Shown piece by piece: positions 7,678 through 14,706 of a stretch of 64,000 bases of DNA. The translations under genes and the position numbers were made by a program. This DNA is from Palsa-189 sp963803735 (GTDB lineage Bacteria; Acidobacteriota; Terriglobia; Acidiferrales; UBA7541). Every line of letters starts with the position of its first letter. Within the stretch, counting starts at the first letter, position 1. The stretch spans positions 248,001-312,000 of the forward strand of contig CAWDNV010000011.1 of NCBI GenBank assembly GCA_963803735.1, in the 5' to 3' direction. The notes under the pieces were generated by a model, which saw nothing but the letters and a program-made list of their open reading frames with translations, had not been told where the DNA came from and did no database searches.

Positions 7678-9149
7678 CTGTCACTCGCAAAGCGAGTTGA
7701 ATGCATCGGCTCAAACTGCTTGCTCGCTCGGCCCACGGATTGGCGTTTGGCGCGTTCTGCATTTTTTACAAATGCCTCGGCCATCCTGGGATTGGACAGG
7801 AAATGCAAGTGAATGTAGCTCGCGAGGACGTTCTTGACTCGCAGGCCCTCGGTTTCCTCGCGACCTGTCATCGAATTCCGCGTTTGGTAGGCATATTCGA
7901 CTGGACCCACATCGGCAATCCGTGAACAATGAAAGCTGTGTCCGCGAGCTTTTGCCCCTGCCAACCCAATCAAGCAATCTGAAGTAAACGAAACCTCTGT
8001 GTGGCCAAAGTTGACGAGCCGGTCGGTCATCTGCACCGTGATCGGTAGCACGCCAGCCATTGGAAACGATGCGTCTTCTTTTGTCGCGATCTCTCGAGCC
8101 AGATACATCAAGCCCCCGCATTCCGCATATATCGGCAGGCCTTCCTCGGCAGCTCGTTTTATGGAGGCAAGCATTAAGCGATTTTCAGATAGCTGCTTCG
8201 CAAAAAGCTCCGGATAACCGCCTCCGAAATACAGAGCATCGAGAGCAGCGGGCAAAGACGAATCTTCTAGAGGACTGAACTCAACGATTTCCGCACCAGC
8301 CTCTCGCAAGGCGTTCAGGTTATCTTCGTAGTAAAAACAGAAAGCTTTATCCCGTGCGACGCCGAGGCGTATCGAACCGGCTGATAGACCGCGAGCACTC
8401 TGGGTCGGATCATCCGTCGGCGCGGGAAAGGACGGCGCGCATGCCAGAAGTTGGTCAAGATCAATATAGCTTTCCGCCAATTCGCCAAGCAGCCACAGCA
8501 TTGAATCCGGCAAAAGGTTCTCTCCGGCCGTAACGAGTCCCAGATAGCGCTCGGGAAGATGGATTCGCTCGTCATGCGGCAAATAGCCGAGCGGCACAGC
8601 GTTTGCGCTCATCGTCACAGCATCGCTCAACATCTGATAGTGAGCCGCTCCTCCAGCGTTGTTAAAAATTACCCCAGAGACTTTCAGTGCCGGATCAAAA
8701 GACTCGTATCCATGAACCAAAGCCGCCGCACTACGGGCCATCGAGGATGCATCGACAACCAGAATCACGGGCAGCCCCAGCCATTTCGCCATCTCTGCAG
8801 TGCTGCCCGCTTCCGATTTGCCGTCCACTCCGTCGAAAAGGCCCATCATGCCCTCGACTACGCAGACGTCCGCATCCGCAGCATTCCGGTAGAAGACTTG
8901 GCCGTTCGCCTCGGCCGAAAGCATCCAGCCGTCCAGGTTTCGCGACGCTCGTCCGCAAACTCTCGCATGATGGCCGCCGTCGATGAAGTCCGGGCCGCAT
9001 TTAAAAGGCTGCACGGTCAGCCCGCGCGTTCGCAGCGCGGCCATCAGGGAAAGCGTGACCGTAGTTTTGCCGGCACCGCTCGCTGGCCCGGCGATAACGA
9101 AACCCTTCGTTGAGCCCGATTTCGTTCGGATGGCGCGATCACTTGCCAT
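7674..9149 (-). CDS. cobB: Cobyrinic acid a,c-diamide synthase (CobB/CbiA)
   Basis: A 491-residue glutamine amidotransferase that amidates carboxylates a and c of cobyrinic acid (or the hydrogenobyrinate equivalent). The N-terminal half carries GPASGAGKTTVTLSLMAAL (ATP-binding P-loop). The C-terminal glutaminase-like half carries the nucleophile Cys in AECGGLMYLA and a late His in GHSFHCSR. I chose the ATG at 9149, preceded by GGGGAC at about 7 nt; an upstream TTG at 9170 would add seven residues. The gene overlaps the end of bluB by 11 nt and ends in an ATGA overlap with cobO. It accepts early corrinoid acids, so its presence without ring-synthesis genes in the window is notable. Confidence 0.93.
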   Translation of the reverse strand: MASDRAIRTKSGSTKGFVIAGPASGAGKTTVTLSLMAALRTRGLTVQPFKCGPDFIDGGHHARVCGRASRNLDGWMLSAEANGQVFYRNAADADVCVVEGMMGLFDGVDGKSEAGSTAEMAKWLGLPVILVVDASSMARSAAALVHGYESFDPALKVSGVIFNNAGGAAHYQMLSDAVTMSANAVPLGYLPHDERIHLPERYLGLVTAGENLLPDSMLWLLGELAESYIDLDQLLACAPSFPAPTDDPTQSARGLSAGSIRLGVARDKAFCFYYEDNLNALREAGAEIVEFSPLEDSSLPAALDALYFGGGYPELFAKQLSENRLMLASIKRAAEEGLPIYAECGGLMYLAREIATKEDASFPMAGVLPITVQMTDRLVNFGHTEVSFTSDCLIGLAGAKARGHSFHCSRIADVGPVEYAYQTRNSMTGREETEGLRVKNVLASYIHLHFLSNPRMAEAFVKNAERAKRQSVGRASKQFEPMHSTRFASDR

Positions 9150-9831
9150 TTTTTTGTCCCCAATGCTCAAAGAAGATCAACTCCTCGAGCGGGATTCTCG
9201 GCAGCCATCCGGCAATCTCCAGTTCAGGCCGCGGAAGAAATTCGCGTACATATCCCAGACACAAATAAGCGACCGGAATTATGTGCTCGGGAATTTGCAG
9301 CACCCGCTTGAGCTCGGCCGGCTCGAAGACGCTCACCCATCCCACACCGATGCCTTCGCCGCGCGCCGCCAGCCACAAGTTTTGGACGGCGCAACAAGTG
9401 CTGTAGACATCTGTTTCACGAATGGTGTTTCGTCCCAAGACGTGTGGCCCGTTGCGCGACGGATCGCACGTGACGCACAGGTTCACAGGCGCTTCTAGAA
9501 TGCCTTCGAGCTTCAGCTTCGAATAAAGCTCGCCTTTTTTCCCTTCGAATGCCTTCTCGGCCGCCGCATTGGCCTGCTCGAATAATTCTTTGACTTGCGC
9601 CTTGATCTCGCGGCTACGAATCACGATGAACGACCACGGCTGCATGAACCCTACAGAGCCGGCATGATGCGCAGAGTCCAGTAACTTCCGCAGCAGCCGG
9701 TCGGAAATCGGATCGGGCAGAAAATGGCCGCGAACATCGCGACGTTTGTATATCGCCTTATAAAGCCCGCGTTTCTCCGTACGCGAAAACTCGCTCAGCG
9801 CCGATTGTTTTCGTCCGTTAATCGCTCTCAT
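9139..9831 (-). CDS. bluB: 5,6-dimethylbenzimidazole synthase
   Basis: A 230-residue nitroreductase-fold flavoenzyme that makes the lower ligand of cobalamin from reduced FMN and oxygen. It matches BluB rather than generic nitroreductases: 'YKRRDVRGHFLPDPISD' near residue 25, 'HHAGSVGFMQPWSFIVI' (about 48-64), and 'GEGIGVGWVSVFEP' (about 165). The ATG at 9831 overlaps the cobS stop in an ATGA arrangement; an open frame that runs upstream to 9975 lies inside cobS and is discarded. Being between cobS and cobB fits supply of DMB to CobT in the same operon. It also implies oxygen-dependent B12 completion, so the organism should live at least partly with air. Confidence 0.93.
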   Translation of the reverse strand: MRAINGRKQSALSEFSRTEKRGLYKAIYKRRDVRGHFLPDPISDRLLRKLLDSAHHAGSVGFMQPWSFIVIRSREIKAQVKELFEQANAAAEKAFEGKKGELYSKLKLEGILEAPVNLCVTCDPSRNGPHVLGRNTIRETDVYSTCCAVQNLWLAARGEGIGVGWVSVFEPAELKRVLQIPEHIIPVAYLCLGYVREFLPRPELEIAGWLPRIPLEELIFFEHWGQKNGK

Positions 9832-10580
9832 GGCAGAACGGTTCCCATCAGGTAAATTGCAATTTCCGTCAGCTGAGTCGTCGCGCCGATGCAATCTCCT
9901 GTGATTCCGCCGATCCTGCGCCAATAGTAGAAGCCGCTCACCGACGCAACCAGGATTGCCGTGACTGAAGCCCACAGCGCGGCCAGCCTCAGCGCGATCG
10001 CCACGATCGCCAGCGCCAGGAGCGTTCCTCCCGCAAACGATAAAGTCGTAACTTTGGCTGCAATCAATTTGCCCTGTCCAGTTTCATTCTCGCGAGCGGA
10101 TGGTAGAAAAAATGCCAACGGCAATGCCGTCCAGCGCCCCAGAACTTGCCCCGCGATGAAGATGCCAACAAACCTGCCGGGAGCCAGGTTCGTAAGGAAT
10201 ACGAAGCGAGCCAGCAGTCCCAGCGTGATTGCAATAGTTCCAAAACTGCCAATGCGGCTGTCGCGCATAATCGCGAGGACCCGATCTTTCTCCCATCCTC
10301 CGCCGAGGCCGTCGGCGGCATCACCCAAGGCATCCTCGTGGAGTCCGCCTGTTACCACCACGAGATAAACGAGGACCAAGACCACAACAACATCCCGGCT
10401 CATGTGTGGCAAGAGTAATAAGTACAATGCCGCGCCACCGGCGCCCACAAGCAGACCTATTGCCGGAAAAAACCTGGCCGATTTTGCCAGGGCATCGGGC
10501 GAATAGGGAATTCCGCGAGGCACTGGCAATCTAGTCATGAACTGCATCGCCACGAGAAAAGAATTCGCCGCGCTTCTCAT
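9828..10580 (-). CDS. cobS: Adenosylcobinamide-GDP ribazoletransferase (cobalamin synthase)
   Basis: A 250-residue polytopic inner-membrane enzyme that joins adenosylcobinamide-GDP to alpha-ribazole (phosphate) to make adenosylcobalamin (phosphate). The N-terminus FLVAMQFMTRLPVPRG and the acidic signature GGLHEDALGDAADGLGGGW (about residues 81-99), followed by RDSRIGSFG, are typical of CobS. About six hydrophobic segments follow. The ATG at 10580 overlaps the cobT stop (ATGA). It acts on the products of CobU and CobT, the two genes before it. Confidence 0.95.
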   Translation of the reverse strand: MRSAANSFLVAMQFMTRLPVPRGIPYSPDALAKSARFFPAIGLLVGAGGAALYLLLLPHMSRDVVVVLVLVYLVVVTGGLHEDALGDAADGLGGGWEKDRVLAIMRDSRIGSFGTIAITLGLLARFVFLTNLAPGRFVGIFIAGQVLGRWTALPLAFFLPSARENETGQGKLIAAKVTTLSFAGGTLLALAIVAIALRLAALWASVTAILVASVSGFYYWRRIGGITGDCIGATTQLTEIAIYLMGTVLP

Positions 10581-11671
10581 GCGCTAGCCTCGCTCACACC
10601 GGCTGACGAGAACGTCGCCATTTCATTCAGCAGCTTCGTGGCACTTTCGATCAGTACCATGCAAAGAGCCGCGCCCGTTCCTTCGCCAAGCCTCATTTTC
10701 AAATCCAGCAGCGGCGCCTGGCCGACGAAGTTCAGGAGCGCTTCGTGTCCCGGCTCGCTCGAGCGATGCGCCGCAAACACAAAATCCCGCATCCGCGGCT
10801 GAATGGCGCAGGCGATTGCCGCTGCGGCTGTGGAGATAAAACCGTCGACCACAACAGGAATCCGCCGCGCCGCTCCCCCCAGGATCAAACCTGTCAGTCC
10901 CGCAATTTCCAAGCCGCCAACGGCCTGAAGCACTCGCAGCGGATCCGATGAATCAGGATGGTTCACCCCTATCGCGCGCTCGATCACTTCGATCTTGTGC
11001 CTGATGCCTGCGTCGTCCAGTCCCGTGCCCGGTCCGGTTACCTGCGCCACCGGCAAACCTGTCAGCACTGCCGTGATTGCGCTCGCGGCTGTGGTGTTTC
11101 CGATTCCCATTTCGCCTGTGCCAATAAGCGTGCGCCCACAGTCGGCTGCATCATTGGCCAATTCGATCCCCACCTCCAGCGCTCGGTACATTTCGGCTGC
11201 ATTCATCGCCGGTCCGTGAGCCATGTTCCTGGTGCCGCGTGCGATTTTCCTCTGCACCAGACCAGGCAATTCGTTGGTGTCGCCTTCCACGCCGATATCG
11301 ACGACGGTGACATCGATCCCCAAGTGGCGGCACAGAACATTGATCGCCGCCCCCCCGGACAGAAAATTGAGCACCATTTGCCGCGTCACGGCCTTCGGAT
11401 ACGCGCTCACGCCTTCGTCAGTAACGCCGTGATCCGCGGCCATCGTGAAGATCACCTTGCTGGAGCAGGCGGGCCGCAACTCCTCGCGAATAGCTACGAT
11501 TCTTGCCGCAATTTCCTCCAGCCGCCCAAGGCTCCCCAACGGCTTCGTCAGGCTATTGAGCCGCCGTACGGCCCGCTCGTGCCATTCCTGACGCAGCAAA
11601 GGCACCGAAGCAATCGCGTCCCGCACGATCGCTTCGGCCTGTTTCTCCTGGTTCGCCGACAAAGCTCTCAT
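10577..11671 (-). CDS. cobT: Nicotinate-nucleotide--dimethylbenzimidazole phosphoribosyltransferase
   Basis: A 364-residue cytoplasmic enzyme that transfers phosphoribose from nicotinate mononucleotide to DMB to give alpha-ribazole 5'-phosphate. Conserved segments include LTKPLGSLGRLEEIA (about residues 41-55), TMAADHGVTDEGVSAYP (about 79-95), TGEMGIGNTTAASAI, and the C-terminal LRLGEGTGAAL region with the catalytic glutamate (RLGEGTG, about 330). Slightly longer than the usual 350 residues owing to a short C-terminal tail. The start codon overlaps the cobU stop (ATGA). Confidence 0.95.
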   Translation of the reverse strand: MRALSANQEKQAEAIVRDAIASVPLLRQEWHERAVRRLNSLTKPLGSLGRLEEIAARIVAIREELRPACSSKVIFTMAADHGVTDEGVSAYPKAVTRQMVLNFLSGGAAINVLCRHLGIDVTVVDIGVEGDTNELPGLVQRKIARGTRNMAHGPAMNAAEMYRALEVGIELANDAADCGRTLIGTGEMGIGNTTAASAITAVLTGLPVAQVTGPGTGLDDAGIRHKIEVIERAIGVNHPDSSDPLRVLQAVGGLEIAGLTGLILGGAARRIPVVVDGFISTAAAAIACAIQPRMRDFVFAAHRSSEPGHEALLNFVGQAPLLDLKMRLGEGTGAALCMVLIESATKLLNEMATFSSAGVSEASA

Positions 11672-12336
11672 TTGAATTGCTCTCGCGAACGTGAATGTCT
11701 TTTGCCAGAGCCATTCGCGAACGGCATCAACTCACCCGTCGCCACACCAATCGAGTTCTCATCGCGTTTCTGTTGACTTGCCCCCGCTTCCTTCACCGTC
11801 ATCGGCACTCCGGCTACCATCAAGATCACGCGATCCGCGATTTGAGCTACTTTCTGGTTCATCTGCCCTAAGAAGTCGCGGTAGGCCCGCCCGCTTCGAT
11901 ACGGCGGAACAACTCCGCTTCCCACTTCATTCGACACCACGATCACGCTGGCTTCAGCCGTCCGAATCGCGTCGCAAACAGCGTTGATGCACTCTTTCGA
12001 ATCTCTTTTCGACTTGGACTTCCTGCGCGCAGTCATGACATTGTCAACGTAAACCGTGAGGCAATCGATGAGCACCACGTCCGACTCCCGCGATTCCAAA
12101 CGGATCGATTTGGTGAGCTCGAGAGGCGCCTCGATGGTCCTCCACGCAGCCGGCCGCTCGCGACGATGCCGCGCGATCTTCCTTCGCATTTCCGCATCGG
12201 TGCCGCGCGCGGTGGCGATAAACGTAACGCGTTCGAAATGGGAGGCGAGTTGCTGCGCGTAATAACTCTTCCCGCTTTGTGCTCCGCCCAGCACAAGCGT
12301 TAAGCTTTTCTTACGTGTTTCCGCCTCGGGTGACAC
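11668..12336 (-). CDS. cobU: Adenosylcobinamide kinase / adenosylcobinamide-phosphate guanylyltransferase
   Basis: Bifunctional nucleotide-loop enzyme that phosphorylates adenosylcobinamide and then attaches GMP. The P-loop LVLGGAQSGKSYYAQQLA is at residues 14-31, and the guanylylated-His region is HRRERPAAWRTIEAP (about 55-69). The protein is 222 residues, about 40 longer than typical CobU, because it continues past the usual end (VAGVPMTVKE) with a charged tail. The start is a GTG at 12336 with GGAG 5 nt upstream; that GGAG can pair with CTCCA just before it. It is the first gene after the promoter and riboswitch at 12451-12628. Confidence 0.93.
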   Translation of the reverse strand: MSPEAETRKKSLTLVLGGAQSGKSYYAQQLASHFERVTFIATARGTDAEMRRKIARHRRERPAAWRTIEAPLELTKSIRLESRESDVVLIDCLTVYVDNVMTARRKSKSKRDSKECINAVCDAIRTAEASVIVVSNEVGSGVVPPYRSGRAYRDFLGQMNQKVAQIADRVILMVAGVPMTVKEAGASQQKRDENSIGVATGELMPFANGSGKRHSRSREQFK

Positions 12337-12341
12337 AGGCG

Positions 12342-12355
12342 CTCCAATTCTGGAG
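12342..12355 (-). promoter_or_regulatory. Ribosome-binding-site sequestering hairpin before cobU
   Basis: The minus strand reads CTCCAGAATTGGAG, a 5-bp stem with a 4-nt loop whose 3' arm is the ribosome binding site (GGAG) of cobU. It lies 95 nt after the cobalamin aptamer. This is what a translational expression platform looks like, with the ligand-bound aptamer favouring the closed hairpin, although the stem is short and the switching partner was not worked out. Confidence 0.5.
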
Positions 12356-12450
12356 GGAAAACGCGACGGTGCTTTTGGCCAACTTAACTGCGTTGGAGCA
12401 GAGACATCGTCATCGGCTCTCCCTTAGAAGCCGATTCGATCATCGTAGGC

Positions 12451-12592
12451 GGTTGGCCGGTCTCCTGACTCGCGCATCGACGAGTTCGAGCTGCCTTCCC
12501 GGGTATCCCAGTGGCTTAATTCGCTCGAGCTCTCCGCGCTCACAGTGGCGGGGCCGTGCCGGATTTTCACCGGCTTCCCAAATACACCAACC
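12451..12592 (-). promoter_or_regulatory. Cobalamin riboswitch (cobUTS-bluB-cobBO leader)
   Basis: The minus strand shows P1 CCAACC/GGTTGG flanks (12451-12456 with 12587-12592), GGGAAGCCGGTGAAAATCC (about 12562-12580), a CGGCCCCGCCACTGTGAG core, the AAGCCACTG segment, and the B12 box GAGTCAGGAGACCGGCC (about 12455-12471). All elements of the AdoCbl aptamer are present and in order. A strong promoter places transcription start at the aptamer's 5' edge. The first gene after it is cobU at 12336. Confidence 0.95.
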
Positions 12593-12599
12593 GTTGCTG

Positions 12600-12628
12600 G
12601 TTATAAGTTAGACCCTCACGCAAGTCAA
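12600..12628 (-). promoter_or_regulatory. Sigma70-type promoter of the cobalamin operon
   Basis: On the minus strand, TTGACT (12623-12628) is separated by 17 bp from TATAAC (12600-12605). Transcription would begin near 12593, exactly at the first base pair of the riboswitch P1 stem, which independently supports both calls. Confidence 0.7.
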
Positions 12629-12660
12629 GGAGTGATTGCCGCCGGGATAATGGACCGCGA

Positions 12661-12690
12661 TTGCTTTTCGCGGGCAGGCGCGGGTATAAC
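12661..12690 (+). promoter_or_regulatory. Probable sigma70-type promoter of sodC
   Basis: TTGCTT (12661-12666) and TATAAC (12685-12690) are separated by 18 bp and lie 65 bp before the sodC ATG. It is divergent from the cobalamin operon promoter at 12600-12628, with about 33 bp between the two -35 elements. Confidence 0.5.
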
Positions 12691-12755
12691 TGAGCAGAAG
12701 TAGAAGATACGAGCTGCGGCCATAAGGATATAAGCAGGAAAATGAGGAGATCGCG

Positions 12756-13271
12756 ATGTCATTTCGAAGCGTATTGCTGATCGGCGTAATACTCAGTGCG
12801 ACTGTAGCTTTCGCGCAGAGAGGCGCGAAAGCGCACGCGAATTTAGTGGATGCTAAAGGCAACAAGGTGGGGACAGCGACGCTCACTCCCGCCGGCAAGG
12901 GCGTGAAGATCAGTGTGACCGTAATGAATTTGCCGCCGGGTGTGCATGCGATTCATGTGCATACTGTCGGCATGTGCCAGGGACCGAATTTCGCTTCCGC
13001 CGGTGGCCACTTCAACCCGACGATGAAGAAGCACGGTAAGAATAATCCCGACGGCCCACATGCCGGCGACCTGCCCAATTTCACCGTCGCGAAGAACGGC
13101 AAAGGCAAAGCGACCATTACCGCGGACATGGTGACTTTGGGAGATGGCCCCAATTCGCTGTTTCATTCCGGCGGAACCGCGCTCGTCATTCACGCCGGTC
13201 CGGACGATTACAAGACCGATCCTGCCGGCAATTCGGGAGATCGGATCGCCTGCGGAGTGATCGAAAAATAA
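12756..13271 (+). CDS. sodC: Superoxide dismutase [Cu-Zn], secreted
   Basis: A 171-residue periplasmic enzyme that disproportionates superoxide. The signal peptide spans residues 1-20 (ending TVAFA). Metal ligands are visible in order: HAIHVHTVG (copper His pair), GGHFNP, HGKNNPDGPHAGDLPN (bridging and zinc His plus Asp), and VIHAGPDDYKTDPAGNSGDR (copper His and active-site Arg). Two cysteines, in GMCQGP and RIACGV, can form the conserved disulfide. A GAGGAG ribosome binding site precedes the ATG. It stands alone, divergent from the cobalamin operon. Confidence 0.95.
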   Translation: MSFRSVLLIGVILSATVAFAQRGAKAHANLVDAKGNKVGTATLTPAGKGVKISVTVMNLPPGVHAIHVHTVGMCQGPNFASAGGHFNPTMKKHGKNNPDGPHAGDLPNFTVAKNGKGKATITADMVTLGDGPNSLFHSGGTALVIHAGPDDYKTDPAGNSGDRIACGVIEK

Positions 13272-13308
13272 CGACTGCAACAGCCGCATACGTATTGAAG
13301 AAAGCGGG

Positions 13309-14706
13309 TCAGGCGGCGTGGCGGTGGCGGAAGGAGTGCTCGATCTCTTCGAGCGTGCGCCCCTTGGTTTCGGGCACGAGGTAATACGCAAATAGCCACG
13401 ACGCGACCGCCAGCAGGGCGTAGACCCAAAAAGTCATGCTCGGCCCCAGGACCTCGATCAGCGTCAAAAAAGTAAACGACACGACAAAATTGGAAGCCCA
13501 GTTCACGCCCGCCGCTGTGCCTTCGGCGATGCCGCGGACCCTCAGGGGATAAATCTCCGCAATGATCAGCCAGAAAATGGGGCCGAGGCTGATGGCGAAA
13601 GAGGCTACGTAGACCATTAGTGTAACCACCGCGAGCCAGGCGAGCGCTCCTCCCGTGGGCATTCGAAACACAAAGCCGAGTACGCCCAGGCTCAAAATCA
13701 TCCCTCCGACTCCAATTAAAAGAAGCGGGCGGCGGCCGACGCGGTCGATCAACCACATGGCGACGATCGTCATGATGACATTCACCAACCCAATGCCTGC
13801 GGTGGCCAGGATCGCCCCTGATGCCGAGGAGATTCCAGCAGACTGCACAATTAAAGGTGCGTAATAAATGACCGTATTTATTCCGGTGACCTGCTGAAAA
13901 ATCGCCAGTCCGATGCCAATCAGAAGGGCGGTTCGCAGCGATGGGCTTAACAAATCGGAGAAACGGCCGCGCTCTTCCGTCTCAGTCAGCGTTTTTTGGA
14001 TTTCCAACCATTCCGCTTCGATGTCCTCTGTCCCCCGGATTCGCACCAATATCCGGCGCGCAAGATTAGAGTGTCCGTGCTCGGCTAGCCAGCGCGGGCT
14101 TTCGGGCATGCGAATCATGCCCAGCCCGAGGATTGCGCCGGGCACAAATGCAAGTCCGAGCATCCAGCGCCAACTGCCGCTGCTCGAAAAGGTGTAGTCG
14201 ACTAGATATGCCGCAAGGATTCCAATCGTTATGGCTAACTGAAAGAGCGACACCTGCCAGCCGCGCGTCTGGGGCGGCGAAACCTCCGAAATGTAGATCG
14301 GCACGGTACTCGTTGCGAAGCCGATTCCCAAACCCACAATCAATCGGCCGATCACAAGAATATTGAGCGAAGGCGCGACGGCGCACACAAGCGCGCCCGT
14401 AACGAAAATCACTGCCGTCACCACTAGCATGAAGCGGCGGCCGAAAACGTCCGCGAGCCGCCCGCCCGTCAAAGCACCGACTGCAGCGCCTACCAAAACA
14501 ATACTGACCAGGAGTTCCTGCTGAAAGGTAGAGAGCCCAAATTGCGTGCGAATGAAAATCAGCGCGCCCGAAATGACTCCGGTGTCGTAACCAAACAGAA
14601 GTCCGCCGAGAGCGGCAAATGCGGCCGCGGCGAATACAAACCGGGTTTGTTCCGCGTGCACAACCGCGGAGCTAACCGCCGTCGTTGGGGGCGGGTTCGG
14701 GTTCAT
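13309..14706 (-). CDS. MFS sugar porter (glucose/xylose/arabinose:H+ symporter type)
   Basis: A 465-residue twelve-helix inner-membrane transporter of the sugar porter family. Family signatures are present: GGLLFGYDTGVISGAL in helix 1, GRR after helix 2, PESPRWL at the end of helix 6, QQVTGINTVIYYAP in helix 7, DRVGRRPLLLIG after helix 8, and VPETKGRTLEEIE after helix 12. The QQxTGIN motif argues for hexose transport. I chose the ATG at 14706; an upstream start at 14772 lies further inside zwf. It overlaps zwf by 35 bp, so it is probably co-transcribed with zwf and gnd and feeds them glucose, though the substrate is inference. Confidence 0.9.
   Translation of the reverse strand: MNPNPPPTTAVSSAVVHAEQTRFVFAAAAFAALGGLLFGYDTGVISGALIFIRTQFGLSTFQQELLVSIVLVGAAVGALTGGRLADVFGRRFMLVVTAVIFVTGALVCAVAPSLNILVIGRLIVGLGIGFATSTVPIYISEVSPPQTRGWQVSLFQLAITIGILAAYLVDYTFSSSGSWRWMLGLAFVPGAILGLGMIRMPESPRWLAEHGHSNLARRILVRIRGTEDIEAEWLEIQKTLTETEERGRFSDLLSPSLRTALLIGIGLAIFQQVTGINTVIYYAPLIVQSAGISSASGAILATAGIGLVNVIMTIVAMWLIDRVGRRPLLLIGVGGMILSLGVLGFVFRMPTGGALAWLAVVTLMVYVASFAISLGPIFWLIIAEIYPLRVRGIAEGTAAGVNWASNFVVSFTFLTLIEVLGPSMTFWVYALLAVASWLFAYYLVPETKGRTLEEIEHSFRHRHAA

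Noticed and set aside
8559..9113. 184-codon open frame opposite cobB
   Set aside because: Mirror of the CobB glutaminase region; basic, low-complexity translation.
10958..11776. 272-codon open frame opposite cobT and cobU
   Set aside because: Cys/His-rich composition and no family pattern; overlaps two firm cobalamin genes.
12843..13391. 182-codon open frame opposite sodC
   Set aside because: sodC is certain from its metal ligands; the opposite frame has no family and spans into the sugar porter end.
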